Shown: positions 45,648-55,795, numbered from the stretch's first letter. The stretch is DNA of 64,000 nucleotides from Candidatus Planktophila versatilis (GCF_002288105.1 NZ_CP016774.1:744001-808000); one strand, 5' to 3'. The notes: generated by a model not told the origin, from the sequence alone. Made by a program: numbers and translations.

Positions 45648-46270
45648 GGCTTAACTGTGGGAACGCGGCGAATAATGAGCCAAGAACCATATGCGGTAGC
45701 GATAAAGAACGGATATCCCATCGCTAGATTGACAGTTCCTAGCAAATTGACATTACCGCTTCTATAAATTGGATACTGCACTGCAATTCGCGTGAAGAAC
45801 ATCGCTACCCAGAGCCAGCTTGCCTGCACATAAGCCCGCTTACGTTCTGGATGATTACGCCATGAGAGGTTTTCGCCCAAAATTGGCCCAAGCATCAGGC
45901 CAAGAACCGGCCAACCAACGAGGTTTGCAATCAGATACACGCTTCCATATCCAAGATTGGTCAACAACTTAGGAACATAGAGATCACTTGCATTGCCAGT
46001 TCTATTGGCAAACCAGGCACAGATAAGAACGCCAATAAATCCACTCGAAGCGTGCTGAAGAGTATCCCGCCTGGCTAAACGAATCACCGTCAGAAGCGCT
46101 GAGATGGAAATTGAAGCTATGAGTGCGCTCTGCAAATCTTTGGTGACATTGAAAATAACCAAGAATATTACTGCCGGAATACCTGAATCAATCAGCCCCT
46201 TCTTGCCGCCAAAGGCGGAAATGACCTTATCTCTATCTTCAGCTGAGTTCATTTGATTATCGCTACTCAT
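45644..46270 (-). CDS. DUF3159 family membrane protein
   Basis: A 208-residue actinobacterial membrane protein with about five or six hydrophobic segments and an opening FGGKKGLIDSGIPAVIFLVIF typical of DUF3159. Function unknown. The ATG at 46270 overlaps the dut stop (TGATG), making it coupled to dut; a GTG one codon earlier is possible. Its neighbourhood with dut and trkA is conserved in actinobacteria. Confidence 0.83.
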   Translation of the reverse strand: MSSDNQMNSAEDRDKVISAFGGKKGLIDSGIPAVIFLVIFNVTKDLQSALIASISISALLTVIRLARRDTLQHASSGFIGVLICAWFANRTGNASDLYVPKLLTNLGYGSVYLIANLVGWPVLGLMLGPILGENLSWRNHPERKRAYVQASWLWVAMFFTRIAVQYPIYRSGNVNLLGTVNLAMGYPFFIATAYGSWLIIRRVPTVKP

Positions 46271-46710
46271 CACGATCCAGTTGATCCAAATCCACCTTCG
46301 CCGCGACCTGAGCCTGGCAGCACATCAACTTCAATAAATTCGGCGCGTTCTACTTTTTGAAAGACCAATTGTGCAATTCGATCGCCTCGCTTAAAACTAA
46401 CACTTTCTTGAGAATCATGATTAATCAAGATGCATTGAAGTTCTCCGCGAAATCCAGCGTCGACGGTGCCTGGGGCATTGACCATCGTGACTCCATGTTT
46501 AATTGCTAAGCCAGAGCGTGGGTGGACCAGTGCAACATAACCATCAGGAAGTGCGATGGAAATTCCAGTAGGCACCAATGCTCGCTCCCCCGGCTGCAAG
46601 GTGATGTCAATCCGGGAGACGATATCGGCTCCCGCATCTCCACCTTTGGAGTATTTCGGAAGCGGCAGATCAGGATCTAGTCTTTTAATTAAGACCTGAA
46701 AATTACTCAT
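46270..46710 (-). CDS. dut: Deoxyuridine 5'-triphosphate nucleotidohydrolase
   Basis: Hydrolyses dUTP to dUMP, preventing uracil incorporation and supplying thymidylate synthesis. The 146-residue protein has all five dUTPase motifs: GDAGADIVS, PRSGLAIKHG, the GTVDAGFRGE motif, RGDRIAQLVFQ, and the C-terminal GRGEGGFGSTG arm that closes over the substrate. It overlaps the thioesterase gene by four bases (ATGA) upstream and DUF3159 by one base downstream. Confidence 0.96.
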   Translation of the reverse strand: MSNFQVLIKRLDPDLPLPKYSKGGDAGADIVSRIDITLQPGERALVPTGISIALPDGYVALVHPRSGLAIKHGVTMVNAPGTVDAGFRGELQCILINHDSQESVSFKRGDRIAQLVFQKVERAEFIEVDVLPGSGRGEGGFGSTGS

Positions 46711-47291
46711 GGATTAATCTCGAATTCAGGATCTACAAAGGCGAAAAGTTGTGGGTTTTTGCGAAGTGCTGCCAAATATTCTGCCGGTGCACTCTCTAAG
46801 AAATGCTTCATCGGCACGATGACAAAGAGTGCGGCTGCACGCACTGCAATTTCGCCATCGATTCCCCCTAGTCGCCCAACCGCCTCTGAATACACTTTTC
46901 TATTTACTTGGCCCGTGATCCGAGCAGAAATATGCAGAACGGTTCCAATCGGCACAGGCTTTAGAAAATCCGTTTCCAGGCGAGCAGTAACTGCCGGGGC
47001 GCGAAGGAGCCACATCAATTTTCCTAGCGCTTCATCGAAGGCAAGTGATAAGAGACCACCGTGTGCCAGACCCGGAGCCCCTTGATGATTTTCCGAGACA
47101 GTAAATTCGGCAGTGATATCTGCGCCTTTACCGACATGAGCAACAAGATGTAGTCCGGTGGGGTGAAGTTCACCGCAGCCGAAGCAATGTGCAAAGTGTG
47201 AAGGTATCTGGGCACCTGTTGAAGGTGAGAGCGGATGACGCTCTGGAATCACCGAGCCCTCAGGCGGCGTAGTGGATGCAACGCGACTCAT
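46707..47291 (-). CDS. PaaI-family hotdog thioesterase
   Basis: A 194-residue hotdog-fold protein with a central GLAHGGLLSLAFDEALG segment typical of PaaI-type acyl-CoA thioesterases. The N-terminal 25 residues contain Cys in CFGCGELHPTGLHL. The acyl substrate is unknown. TAACCT (47303-47298) lies six bases before the ATG. It heads a thioesterase-dut-DUF3159 operon. Confidence 0.86.
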   Translation of the reverse strand: MSRVASTTPPEGSVIPERHPLSPSTGAQIPSHFAHCFGCGELHPTGLHLVAHVGKGADITAEFTVSENHQGAPGLAHGGLLSLAFDEALGKLMWLLRAPAVTARLETDFLKPVPIGTVLHISARITGQVNRKVYSEAVGRLGGIDGEIAVRAAALFVIVPMKHFLESAPAEYLAALRKNPQLFAFVDPEFEINP

Positions 47292-47333
47292 GGCGCAAGG
47301 TTACTTGATGAAGTAAGAGATAGCCTAGGGCTC
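47292..47333. promoter_or_regulatory. Compact bidirectional leaderless promoter
   Basis: In only 42 bases lie TAACCT on the minus strand (47303-47298), six bases before the thioesterase ATG, and TAGCCT on the plus strand (47321-47326), seven bases before the DUF3093 ATG. The two -10 elements are 17 bases apart, so each -35 region overlaps the other promoter. Confidence 0.6.
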
Positions 47334-47765
47334 ATGCTCTTTAAAGAAGTGATACGTCCCCCACTTTGGCTCTTGGCCTTCATCTACTTCATGTTTCTAT
47401 CTTTAGTCATCGCAGTCTGGGCTGCGCTGGGCAATTTCAGCGCGCTGGTCACCTTCATCGCTCTGACCATTGCACTTCTTGCCATTGCCGTGACGGCAAA
47501 GAGTGAAGTCAGAGTTACCCAGGATGAGTTGGTAATCGGGAAAGCTCATATAGGAGTCAAATATCTAGCAGGCGTTGAAATTCTAGATAAGAACGCTATG
47601 AGACTGCTGCGCACGCGTGATGCTGATCCTGCCGCCTTCTTGGCAATTAAGTTTTGGATGTCAACAGGTGTGAAGATTACGCTCAAGGATCCGCGTGATC
47701 CCACACCTTATTGGCTTGTTAGTTGCAAAAAAGGGAAAGAGCTTAAGAGCACTCTTTACAAATAG
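47334..47765 (+). CDS. DUF3093 family membrane protein
   Basis: A 143-residue actinobacterial protein with two hydrophobic segments (about 8-30 and 33-52) and a soluble C-terminal domain ending in LKDPRDPTPYWLVSCKKG, a family hallmark. Function unknown. I chose ATG 47334 rather than the longer start at 47235, which would run antisense through the thioesterase gene and ignore the TAGCCT element. Its 3' end overlaps DUF4193 by 23 bases. Confidence 0.83.
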   Translation: MLFKEVIRPPLWLLAFIYFMFLSLVIAVWAALGNFSALVTFIALTIALLAIAVTAKSEVRVTQDELVIGKAHIGVKYLAGVEILDKNAMRLLRTRDADPAAFLAIKFWMSTGVKITLKDPRDPTPYWLVSCKKGKELKSTLYK

Positions 47766-48039
47766 CTTTCGCGCCTTCACCTTTTGCTAATTGAGTAATG
47801 TGGTGAATGAGGAAACATTTAGAGCATGTGAATTCATCTGTCTGTACTGGCACCACTCGCACGGCAAGTTTTTCACCTGAGAGATCTGCTCCAGGAAGTT
47901 CAAGAGTCTCTGCAGCTTCTGCTTCATCAACATCAATCTGTCCTGATTGTGCATCTACTCGCTTTGCTTTGAGTTCTTCCAACGATTCCTCGTGAAGCTC
48001 CTCGTCGGTTTTTCTGGGTGTGTCGTAATCTGTTGCCAC
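47743..48039 (-). CDS. DUF4193 family zinc-ribbon protein
   Basis: A 98-residue acidic protein with a C-terminal zinc ribbon: CSKC and CKEC, 17-18 residues apart. The N-terminus ATDYDTPRKTDEEL and SLEELKAKR are characteristic of the family next to DUF3093 in actinobacteria (Rv2699c position, from memory). I chose GTG 48039, with AGGTGA five bases upstream, over GTG 48048, which lies inside that site. Function unknown. Confidence 0.85.
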   Translation of the reverse strand: MATDYDTPRKTDEELHEESLEELKAKRVDAQSGQIDVDEAEAAETLELPGADLSGEKLAVRVVPVQTDEFTCSKCFLIHHITQLAKGEGAKAICKECS

Positions 48040-48148
48040 TGATCTCACCTCGCTTCCATCATCTTTGTGCGAACGATTGGTCCGCTACCTGCGCGAATAG
48101 TCGCGCATTACCCGCTATCTAGCCGATACAACCCCCGGCGTGTCGGTT

Positions 48149-49633
48149 TTATTCCTGGGTAGAGGCGGCGATTTCTTCCGCTTTGGCAATAGCCATCGCT
48201 AGCCCGGCATCAACGTAGGCATGAATCGATGTTCCCTCAGGTAGATGTTCTTCACTCAGAATTTCGCCCTGTTCATGGACGGCAGAAACTAGATCGCCTC
48301 GGCTATATGGAATTACCGCTGTTATCTCGACACTTGGATGAGGAAGAGATTTTTCGATTGCACGAATAAGTCCCTCCATTCCAAATCCAGAACGGACGGA
48401 GAAGGCATAGCTATTGGGTTCTTTTCGCAATATTTCAAGGACAACAGCAGGATCTGCAATATCGACCTTGTTAATAGCGATAATTTCTGGGATGTGTGCC
48501 CCACCAATTTCAGTAATAACTTCACGAACAGCGCGAATCTGTTCAAAGGGGTCTGTGTGAGATCCATCTACTACATGCACAATCAGATCTGAGCCTGACA
48601 CCTCTTCCAGAGTTGATTTAAAGGCATCGATGAGCTGATGCGGCAGATGGCGAACAAAACCGACGGTGTCTGAGAGTGTGTAGATGCGACCTTCCGCGGT
48701 TTCGCACTTACGAACCGTGGGATCAAGGGTTGCAAAGAGCGCGTTTTCTACCAACACTCCCGCACCGGTGAGCGCATTAAGAAGTGAAGATTTTCCAGCA
48801 TTTGTATAACCAGCGATAGCAACCGATGGGATGTTATTTCGCTTGCGCTCTTGTCGCTTTGTGTCGCGAGAAGTTTTCATCTCGGCGATTTCACGTCGAA
48901 GCTTGGCCATCTTGTCGCGGATACGTCTGCGATCGGTCTCAATCTTGGTTTCACCGGGACCTCTACCGCCGATACCGGCGCCACCTGCTGCGCGTCCGCC
49001 GACCTGACGAGAGAGAGAATCTCCCCATCCACGAAGTCGCGGAAGAAGATAGGCAATCTGGGCTAACTCAACCTGCGCCTTGCCTTCTTTACTCTTTGCA
49101 TGTTGGGCAAAAATATCAAGGATTAGCGCAACCCGATCAACAACCTTCACCTTAAGTTTCTCTTCTAAGGTGCGAAGCTGCGAAGGTGAAAGTTCGCCGT
49201 CGCATACGACAGTGTCGGCCCCTGTGGCGATAACAATTTGTCGTAGCTCAATTAACTTTCCGGAACCGATATAGGTAGATGGATCAGGTTTATCTCGGCG
49301 TTGAATGAGTCCTTCCATCACTTCCGAACCAGCAGTTTCTGCAAGTGCTTTGAGCTCAGCTAAGGAATTATCTGCCATCTCAGCAGTGCCTTCGGTCCAC
49401 ACACCAACGAGCACTACCCGTTCAAGTTGTAGTTGACGATATTCGGCATCAGAAATATCTTGAAGTTCTGTGGAGAAGCTTTTTACCCGTCGAAGTGCAT
49501 TTCGATCGGAAAGTTCCTGCTGTTCATTTTCTTCATACTCGGTCTCATCAGAATCAAAGTCGGCGGCGGCTCGTGCGCTCTCTCGCAGTAGATCTTCGAA
49601 AAGTTTGTCGTAACCGTCCTCGGAGGTAGTCAT
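48149..49633 (-). CDS. hflX: GTPase HflX
   Basis: A 494-residue ribosome-associated GTPase that splits stalled or stress-arrested ribosomes. An HflX N-terminal domain (RVVLVGVW, DPSTYIGSGK) precedes a coiled coil, then the G domain: GYTNAGKSSLLNAL (G1), DTVGFVRHLP (G3) and NKVD (G4). It begins inside the dapF stop (ATGA). Downstream is a weak hairpin (CCGACAC/GTATCGG, 48146-48123) without a T-run. Order hflX-dapF-miaA-miaB is common in actinobacteria. Confidence 0.95.
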   Translation of the reverse strand: MTTSEDGYDKLFEDLLRESARAAADFDSDETEYEENEQQELSDRNALRRVKSFSTELQDISDAEYRQLQLERVVLVGVWTEGTAEMADNSLAELKALAETAGSEVMEGLIQRRDKPDPSTYIGSGKLIELRQIVIATGADTVVCDGELSPSQLRTLEEKLKVKVVDRVALILDIFAQHAKSKEGKAQVELAQIAYLLPRLRGWGDSLSRQVGGRAAGGAGIGGRGPGETKIETDRRRIRDKMAKLRREIAEMKTSRDTKRQERKRNNIPSVAIAGYTNAGKSSLLNALTGAGVLVENALFATLDPTVRKCETAEGRIYTLSDTVGFVRHLPHQLIDAFKSTLEEVSGSDLIVHVVDGSHTDPFEQIRAVREVITEIGGAHIPEIIAINKVDIADPAVVLEILRKEPNSYAFSVRSGFGMEGLIRAIEKSLPHPSVEITAVIPYSRGDLVSAVHEQGEILSEEHLPEGTSIHAYVDAGLAMAIAKAEEIAASTQE

Positions 49634-50439
49634 GAATTGAGGTAGGTAGAGATGTCATGTTCGCTGATGAGTTCTGCCGGGCCAATCAGAGTCGCATTTG
49701 AATGGTTATCAATATCGACAATGAGCCGACCTCCTGGTGGGAAAATTGTCCATCGAGATGGCAGCGAGATACCTGTCTTCATAGCAGCTGCTAACGCCAC
49801 TGCGCAGGTACCAGTTCCACAAGATCGTGTCTCACCGCTACCGCGTTCATGCACGCGCATACGTGCTTCTTTATCTGGAAGTAACTGAACAAATTCAACA
49901 TTGACGCCTTCAGGATAAGAGGATGCAGGTGAGACAAGCGGTGCTACTTCTAGTGAGCCCACTTGCTCGAGATCATCGACGAATACCACTGCATGTGGAT
50001 TTCCCACATTGATGTTGTATCCGCTCCAGGTATGCCCATTGTGTGTGACCGAGATTTCTTCCATCTCATCTGTCACATGACCCATATTGACCGAGATATC
50101 GCCATCACGTGGAACGCGAAGGTGCTTGATTCCAGCCCGGGTATCAATAGCAAAAATGCCTTCAGGCTGATGCTCGTGCGTAACTAGGTACTTGGCCATC
50201 ACCCGAATTCCATTGCCGCACATCTCCGCAAGTGAGCCATCGGCGTTGTGATAATCCATAAACCACTGCTTGCCATTTTTTAGAATGCGAATAAACCCAT
50301 CGGCTCCGATGCCAGTCTTACGATTGCAGATTGCGGCTATTTGGTGAGACGAGATCTCGCGTTGATTATCTGGGTCAAAGAGAATGACAAAATCATTCTC
50401 AGTTCCGTGACCATATGTGGCAATGATTGATTTCGACAT
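49630..50439 (-). CDS. dapF: Diaminopimelate epimerase
   Basis: Interconverts LL- and meso-diaminopimelate for peptidoglycan and lysine synthesis. The 269-residue protein carries the two catalytic cysteines in the family motifs AEMCGNGIR and RSCGTGTCAVA. It lies four bases after miaA and overlaps hflX by four bases, so it belongs to the miaB-miaA-dapF-hflX unit. Confidence 0.96.
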   Translation of the reverse strand: MSKSIIATYGHGTENDFVILFDPDNQREISSHQIAAICNRKTGIGADGFIRILKNGKQWFMDYHNADGSLAEMCGNGIRVMAKYLVTHEHQPEGIFAIDTRAGIKHLRVPRDGDISVNMGHVTDEMEEISVTHNGHTWSGYNINVGNPHAVVFVDDLEQVGSLEVAPLVSPASSYPEGVNVEFVQLLPDKEARMRVHERGSGETRSCGTGTCAVALAAAMKTGISLPSRWTIFPPGGRLIVDIDNHSNATLIGPAELISEHDISTYLNS

Positions 50440-50443
50440 AACG

Positions 50444-51343
50444 CTATGAGTTTATCTTCTGCATGATGGTTTCAAGGCGAGGTTGATGAGGTGCTATCCA
50501 TTGAATCCGGGCATCGCGTGAGAACCAGGTCTCTTGCCGGCGTGCATATTGGCGGGTGGAGCGCTTTGTCTCTTCCTTAGCTTCCGCTTCCGTCATCTGT
50601 CCGGCGCGCATTGCAATCAGGGCTGAATATCCCAAGGCGCGTTGAGCAGTTGACCCTTGAAGAATTCCTTCTGCAATGAGTGCATCAACTTCTGCGAGGA
50701 ATCCTTGCTCCCACATTTTCTCCACCCGAAGATCAATCCGCTCTCCAAGATGCTCGCGCTCCATGACTAGGCCAAATTGCAGCGCATCTGGAAATCTCGA
50801 GCTATCTTCTCGTGGAAGATTTGCAGTAAATGGCCTTCCAGTAATTTCAATGACTTCTAGAGCACGAATAATCCGACGAGTATTCGCTCGATCAATAGCC
50901 AACGCTGCTGCCGGATCTAACTCTTGCAAACGTGTGAAAAGTGAATCTGATCCAAACTCTTCTGCCTCAGACTCCAGTCGTGCTCGCACTTCCGGGTTGG
51001 TATCTGGAAAGTTGAGGTCATCTAGAACGGCCTTGATATAGAGCCCGGTTCCGCCAACGATGACCACATGTTGATTCCGAGAATGAATTTCACTGATTCG
51101 ATCACGCGCCAGCTGTTGATACCAGGCAACAGTGGAATCCTGCTTCACGCTCAGAACATCAAGTAGGTGATGAGGAATACCGCGGCGCTCTGCAACGCTT
51201 AGCTTTGCCGTACCAATATCCATACCCGTATATAGCTGCATCGAGTCGGCATTGATAATTTCGGCGCCTATCTGCTCTGCAACATCTAGCGCCATTTCAC
51301 TCTTACCCGTTGCGGTGGCACCACAAATGACAATTACTTTCAC
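50444..51343 (-). CDS. miaA: tRNA dimethylallyltransferase
   Basis: Adds the isopentenyl group to A37 of UNN-decoding tRNAs. The 299-residue protein has the P-loop [16 protein letters not shown], the [18 protein letters not shown] segment and the C-terminal [19 protein letters not shown] motif. GTG start overlapping the miaB stop by four bases (GTGA). It works in sequence with MiaB, encoded immediately upstream, which methylthiolates the same base. Confidence 0.96.
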   Translation of the reverse strand: MKVIVICGATATGKSEMALDVAEQIGAEIINADSMQLYTGMDIGTAKLSVAERRGIPHHLLDVLSVKQDSTVAWYQQLARDRISEIHSRNQHVVIVGGTGLYIKAVLDDLNFPDTNPEVRARLESEAEEFGSDSLFTRLQELDPAAALAIDRANTRRIIRALEVIEITGRPFTANLPREDSSRFPDALQFGLVMEREHLGERIDLRVEKMWEQGFLAEVDALIAEGILQGSTAQRALGYSALIAMRAGQMTEAEAKEETKRSTRQYARRQETWFSRDARIQWIAPHQPRLETIMQKINS

Positions 51344-52755
51344 GAAGTACGAACCTTTGGAATTCCTAGCGATGTTGAAGCTGGCGCGGACTTTGCCGCA
51401 TGGGCATCTCCCCCACGTGTGCGCATTACTGACACTGCGCTTCCGATCAGATAGTGCGCCGATGCTTCGGTAATGTGAACATCAACAAAATCACCGGGGC
51501 GGGCATCAGTATCGGCATCGAAGTGCACAAGCCGGAAATCTTCTGATTTTCCGGTCATGCGAGAGCGAGACTCATCTCGTCGACCCTCAACTTCAGAGAC
51601 CATCACACGATGCGTTGAGCCAATAGATTCTTCATTGACTGAAAGCGAGATTTTCTGTTGGTGCTCATGCAAGCGGGTATATCTCTCTGCCACAATCTCC
51701 TGCGGCACTTGGTTTGGCATAACTCCTGCAGGTGTACCAGGACGAATTGAATACTTATATGTATAAGCCGCGGCAAATCGCGCCTGCGTTGTGATATCTA
51801 ACGTCCCCTGAAAATCTTCTTCACTCTCTCCCGGAAAGCCAACAATGATGTCAGTTGTAATCATCGCTTGCGGAATAGCTGCCCGTACCCGTTCAAGAAT
51901 TCCGAGATACTTATCAGTGCGATATGACCGGCGCATAGATTGCAAAATGGAATCTGAGCCTGATTGCAACGGCATGTGCAGATGTGGCATGACATTCTCA
52001 GTCTGGGCCATCGCCTCAATGACATCATCGGTGAAATCACGAGGATGAGGGGACATGAAACGAACTCGTTCTAGCCCCTGGATCTTGCCAGCATCACGTA
52101 AGAGTTTGGCAAAGGCGCCGCGATCACCAAATTCGACACCATAGGCGTTCACATTCTGCCCAAGCAGAGTAATTTCGATGACACCCTGATCGGCCAGCAT
52201 CTGCATCTCTTTGAGCACATCTGAGGCAGCTCGATCTTTCTCTACTCCGCGAAGTGCGGGAACGATACAGAAGGTGCAGGTGTTATTGCATCCAACGGAG
52301 ATTGAGACCCACGAAGTGAAGGCCGAGAATCTGCGAGCAGGTAGCGTAGAAGGAAAATGCTCAAGTGATTCCAATATTTCAATCTGAGACTCTTCTTCGA
52401 TACGAGCACGCTCAAGTAGAAGCGGCAAGGAGCCCACATTATGCGTTCCAAAAACTACATCCACATATGGCGCTTTTTTAAGGATAATCGATTGATCCTT
52501 CTGCGCCAAACATCCGCCAACGGCAATCTGCATCGCAGGATTCTTCTTCTTAATCGGTGCCAGGAAGCTTAGATTTCCATAGAGCTTATTATCAGCATTC
52601 TCGCGAACCGCACAGGTATTAAAGACCACGATGTCAGCTTGTTCACCGGGAATAACAGGAATATGTCCTGCTTCATCTAGCAGACCAGCGATGCGTTCTG
52701 AGTCGTGCACGTTCATCTGACACCCGTAGGTCTCAACCAAATATGTGCGCGACAT
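51340..52755 (-). CDS. miaB: tRNA-2-methylthio-N6-dimethylallyladenosine synthase
   Basis: Radical SAM methylthiotransferase modifying i6A37. Of 471 residues, the N-terminal domain has three cluster Cys ([25 protein letters not shown]), the radical SAM cluster is CNNTCTFC, and a TRAM domain lies near 375-440. The ATG is preceded by TAAGAT (52768-52763) at seven bases, suggesting the operon promoter is leaderless. Coupled to miaA. Confidence 0.96.
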   Translation of the reverse strand: MSRTYLVETYGCQMNVHDSERIAGLLDEAGHIPVIPGEQADIVVFNTCAVRENADNKLYGNLSFLAPIKKKNPAMQIAVGGCLAQKDQSIILKKAPYVDVVFGTHNVGSLPLLLERARIEEESQIEILESLEHFPSTLPARRFSAFTSWVSISVGCNNTCTFCIVPALRGVEKDRAASDVLKEMQMLADQGVIEITLLGQNVNAYGVEFGDRGAFAKLLRDAGKIQGLERVRFMSPHPRDFTDDVIEAMAQTENVMPHLHMPLQSGSDSILQSMRRSYRTDKYLGILERVRAAIPQAMITTDIIVGFPGESEEDFQGTLDITTQARFAAAYTYKYSIRPGTPAGVMPNQVPQEIVAERYTRLHEHQQKISLSVNEESIGSTHRVMVSEVEGRRDESRSRMTGKSEDFRLVHFDADTDARPGDFVDVHITEASAHYLIGSAVSVMRTRGGDAHAAKSAPASTSLGIPKVRTS

Positions 52756-52776
52756 GGCGCCTATCTTATTTCAGAG

Positions 52777-53745
52777 TCAGTTAGTGATGCGAATCGGTGC
52801 AATACCGCGCGCGATTTGACGCTCGAAGTGAACTTCGCGCTTATCGTTAAATACGGAAGCCGCTTTATATGTCTCATCCATGAAGGCCTGAAGTTCATCA
52901 CGAGCCTTAATTCCATCACCGGAAAGATCGGTTCTTTCAAATACATTCCAAGCCCGCAGAACGGGAGCAATCACATCATCGAGGTGTTGCTGCAGATCAT
53001 AGATTCCAGCCAGCGCAATCTGCACAGCTTTTCGTCCAAAGCCCGGCATGTTTGCCCCTGGCATATCAAAGTTTGTTACTACATCTGTAATGGCGCGCAT
53101 TGCAGCGTTAGGTTCCATATCAAGTGCTGCAGAAAGAGTATTGCGATAGAAAAGCATATGAAGATTCTCATCCAGCGCTATTCGCTGCATCATTCCTTCG
53201 GCAATCGAATCCTCTGAAATTTTTCCAGTATTGCGGTGTGAAATACGTGTTGCTAACTCTTGGAAGGAGACGTAAGCAATCGTGTGCAGCATGTCGTTCT
53301 CATATGGAGTCTGATATCCGAGTGACATATGAGCCATCCGAAGATCTTCGAGTTCGTATGGGTCAACACCTCGAGTAGCCATGAGGTAGTCACGAATAAC
53401 AATCGCATGGCGAGCTTCTTCTGCCGTCCAACGTTCGATCCAATTACCCCATGCGCCATCACGGCCCATCGAGATTGAAATCTCGGTGTGGTAACTCGGC
53501 AAGTTATCTTCTGTCAGTAAATTGAGTACGAGTGAATCTTGCGCCACCGGAGTCAGGCGAGAATCTTTCGCTTCCCAGGCATCTCCATTAAGTGGACCCG
53601 CATAATCGCGTCCTTCAGACCATGGGACATATTCATGTGGGTACCAATTCTTCTGAACTGAAATATGTCGCTCGAGTTCAACTGCAACAATAGGCTCTAG
53701 GTCGCGAATTAAGCGAGACTGGATCTTTGCTGACTCTTCACTCAT
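52777..53745 (-). CDS. Acyl-ACP desaturase (DesA type, di-iron)
   Basis: A 322-residue soluble desaturase of the plant/actinobacterial acyl-carrier-protein type, introducing double bonds in ACP-bound acyl chains. Di-iron ligand motifs are visible: WTAEEARHAIVIRDYL near 108-123 and ALDENLHMLFYRN near 192-204, with further Glu ligands in LLTEDNLP and FQELATR. TACTCT (53757-53752) lies six bases before the ATG, so the gene is probably monocistronic and leaderless. Together with the PlsC paralogues it suits membrane lipid tailoring. Confidence 0.9.
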   Translation of the reverse strand: MSEESAKIQSRLIRDLEPIVAVELERHISVQKNWYPHEYVPWSEGRDYAGPLNGDAWEAKDSRLTPVAQDSLVLNLLTEDNLPSYHTEISISMGRDGAWGNWIERWTAEEARHAIVIRDYLMATRGVDPYELEDLRMAHMSLGYQTPYENDMLHTIAYVSFQELATRISHRNTGKISEDSIAEGMMQRIALDENLHMLFYRNTLSAALDMEPNAAMRAITDVVTNFDMPGANMPGFGRKAVQIALAGIYDLQQHLDDVIAPVLRAWNVFERTDLSGDGIKARDELQAFMDETYKAASVFNDKREVHFERQIARGIAPIRITN

Positions 53746-53782
53746 GGGCTAAGAGTAAGGCAGAAGTGCCATTACTTTCGAG

Positions 53783-54466
53783 TTAAAGATTATCTTTTGC
53801 ACGTTTTTCTGCCTGTTGGCTTCGCCACTTTGCAATTTCTGCGTGATTTCCGCTGAGTAATATCTCTGGTACCGAGATACCTCGCCATTCTTGTGGCTTG
53901 GTAAAGTTTGGATATTCGAGGTAGCCCTCAAATTTATGTGATTCTTCCGACAAAGACTCTGGGTTACCGAGCACTCCTGGTATGAGTCGTGTAATGGCCT
54001 CAATCATGACCATCGATGCAACTTCTCCCCCACCTAGAACATAGTCACCAATGGAGATTTCATGAACGCGAATATTGCGATTCTTAAATTCTTGCGTTGA
54101 ATAATACTGACGCACACGATCATCAATTCCTTCATAGCGTCCGCATGCAAAAACTAGATGGTTTGCAGTTGAGAATTCTTCCGCTGTTTTCTGAGTAAAG
54201 CGACGACCTGCTGGGGTGAGGATGATGAGATCTGTATTCTCACTCATCAATGGATCAAGGGTCTTTCCCCAAACTTCCGGCAACATCACCATACCGGCGC
54301 CTCCACCGTAGGGGGTGTCATCAACAGTGTTGTGATTATCGGTACTCAGAGCGCGCAGATCATGAACTTCAATCTCAAGTAGACCTGAGCTTTGAGCTTT
54401 GCCGAGGAGGGATAGTTTCAGCGGTGATAGATACTCAGGAAATATGGAAATGACATCTATTTTCAT
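53783..54466 (-). CDS. trmD: tRNA (guanine-N1)-methyltransferase
   Basis: Methylates G37 of tRNAs. The 227-residue SPOUT-fold protein shows [13 protein letters not shown] at the N-terminus, [24 protein letters not shown] and the knot segment [18 protein letters not shown]. It overlaps rimM by four bases and belongs to the rpsP-KH-rimM-trmD operon. Confidence 0.97.
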   Translation of the reverse strand: MKIDVISIFPEYLSPLKLSLLGKAQSSGLLEIEVHDLRALSTDNHNTVDDTPYGGGAGMVMLPEVWGKTLDPLMSENTDLIILTPAGRRFTQKTAEEFSTANHLVFACGRYEGIDDRVRQYYSTQEFKNRNIRVHEISIGDYVLGGGEVASMVMIEAITRLIPGVLGNPESLSEESHKFEGYLEYPNFTKPQEWRGISVPEILLSGNHAEIAKWRSQQAEKRAKDNL

Positions 54467-54966
54467 CGCACACTTCCATCGATATCAGGTGGAATTACCG
54501 TCATTCGCTTAGCATTAATATCGACAACCGGAACCAATTGACGGACAAATGGAATCAGCACTTCGCCATCAGCGCTCTTGATTGCTAAGACATCTTGACC
54601 CGGCAAGTTCAAAACATCGGTGACAACTCCGAATTCATCTCCGTCAACGAGATATGCGGTGCAGCCAACAAGTTGTAAGACGTGATAATCATCTTCATCA
54701 ATTCCGGGCGCTTGGATATCAACTTCGGCATAGAGAAGTTCATTGCGCAGCGCTTCAATCGAATTGCGGTCCTCAATTCCTTGGAAACCAAGGAGAAGAA
54801 TTCCATTGTGAACGCGGGCAGAAACCACAGTTAATTCACCGTGGCTATCTGTCTCTAAGACTGCACCAATAGCAAAGCGATTTTCAGCTTCGTCAGTGCG
54901 AACTTCGATTGTCGCTTCACCTAAAATTCCGTGAGCTCTACCAATGCGGCCCACGTTTAATTTCAT
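54463..54966 (-). CDS. rimM: Ribosome maturation factor RimM
   Basis: Assists 30S head assembly by binding S19. The 167-residue protein has the N-terminal RimM domain ([21 protein letters not shown]) and the PRC-barrel C-terminal domain with [10 protein letters not shown] and [10 protein letters not shown]. Coupled to trmD by a four-base overlap and placed 11 bases after the KH gene. Confidence 0.95.
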   Translation of the reverse strand: MKLNVGRIGRAHGILGEATIEVRTDEAENRFAIGAVLETDSHGELTVVSARVHNGILLLGFQGIEDRNSIEALRNELLYAEVDIQAPGIDEDDYHVLQLVGCTAYLVDGDEFGVVTDVLNLPGQDVLAIKSADGEVLIPFVRQLVPVVDINAKRMTVIPPDIDGSVR

Positions 54967-54977
54967 GGGTGTAAAAG

Positions 54978-55217
54978 TTAGCGAACCTCGTCGGTATCGA
55001 TGAGATCAACACGAACAGTGCGTCCTGCTAGCGCGCTTACGACTGTGCGTAGCGCCTTAGCTGTACGACCGTTACGGCCAATCACCTTGCCGATATCTTC
55101 AGGATTAACACGTACTTCGAGAGTTGTTCCTCGACGATGAGTCTTTTCCTTAACATTGACATCGTCAGGGTTATCAACGATTCCCTTTACGAGATGTTCG
55201 AGTGCTTCGTCAATCAT
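54978..55217 (-). CDS. KH-domain RNA-binding protein (KhpA type)
   Basis: A 79-residue single KH-domain protein with the GXXG loop in IGRNGRTAKALR. It corresponds to the KhpA/YlqC protein encoded between rpsP and rimM in many Gram-positive bacteria, which binds RNA broadly and affects cell division and sRNA activity. Two bases separate it from the rpsP stop. Confidence 0.93.
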   Translation of the reverse strand: MIDEALEHLVKGIVDNPDDVNVKEKTHRRGTTLEVRVNPEDIGKVIGRNGRTAKALRTVVSALAGRTVRVDLIDTDEVR

Positions 55218-55219
55218 AT

Positions 55220-55780
55220 TTATTCAGCAGGAGTTTCTGCTACAGCCGCATCTTCTACAACCGCTTCTGGAGCGGGAGTTTCTTCGGCTACAACTTCGAC
55301 TGGAGTTTCTACTGCAGCTTCAGCTGGAGCTTCTGCAACAACTTCTGCCACTGGCTCTGCCACAATAGGATTTGCCTTTGCAGCTAATTTGTCCTGTGCC
55401 TTCTTCTTCAAAGTTGTTGCACCTTCTGCAGGTTCTGCAGCGGCAGCCTTCACAGCTGCTTCATAGGCAACGCTCTTGTGTGGCTTTGGAGCTGCAACAC
55501 GAAGCGTTCCTTCTGTTCCTGGAAGACCCTTGTGCTTCTGCCAATCTCCGGTCACCTTCAGAAGCGCCTCTACTGCCTCTGATGGTTGTGCACCAACACC
55601 AAGCCAGTACAGAGCACGCTCTGAATTAACTTCGATCAGTGATGGTTCTTGACCTGGAACGTAGCGACCAATTTCTTCAATTGAAAGACCGTTACGAGCC
55701 TTACGTGAATCTGTAACTACGATGCGGAAATAAGGTGTGCGAATTTTTCCCATGCGCATTAAGCGAATTTTTGTAGACAA
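55220..55780 (-). CDS. rpsP: 30S ribosomal protein S16 with long Ala/Glu-rich tail
   Basis: S16 binds 16S rRNA and is needed for 30S assembly. Residues 1 to about 85 are the S16 fold ([21 protein letters not shown] at the N-terminus). From about 110 to 186 there is an Ala-, Glu- and Val-rich extension, making it about twice the E. coli length; such tails occur in actinobacterial S16. I chose TTG 55780 because the family N-terminus begins there and AGGAG (55795-55791) is ten bases upstream; the longer frame to 55849 adds non-family residues. Confidence 0.94.
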   Translation of the reverse strand: MSTKIRLMRMGKIRTPYFRIVVTDSRKARNGLSIEEIGRYVPGQEPSLIEVNSERALYWLGVGAQPSEAVEALLKVTGDWQKHKGLPGTEGTLRVAAPKPHKSVAYEAAVKAAAAEPAEGATTLKKKAQDKLAAKANPIVAEPVAEVVAEAPAEAAVETPVEVVAEETPAPEAVVEDAAVAETPAE

Positions 55781-55790
55781 AGAACTTGTG

Positions 55791-55795
55791 CTCCT
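55791..55795 (-). promoter_or_regulatory. rpsP ribosome-binding site deciding a TTG start
   Basis: AGGAG on the minus strand, ten bases before TTG 55780. It is the only good Shine-Dalgarno match near the S16 N-terminus and supports the TTG over in-frame ATG codons inside the S16 fold. Confidence 0.7.

Noticed and set aside
55220-55480. Low-complexity Ala/Glu codons at the rpsP 3' end as a DNA tandem repeat
   Set aside because: The codons are biased but no fixed-length repeat unit is evident, so it is a protein tail rather than a DNA repeat.
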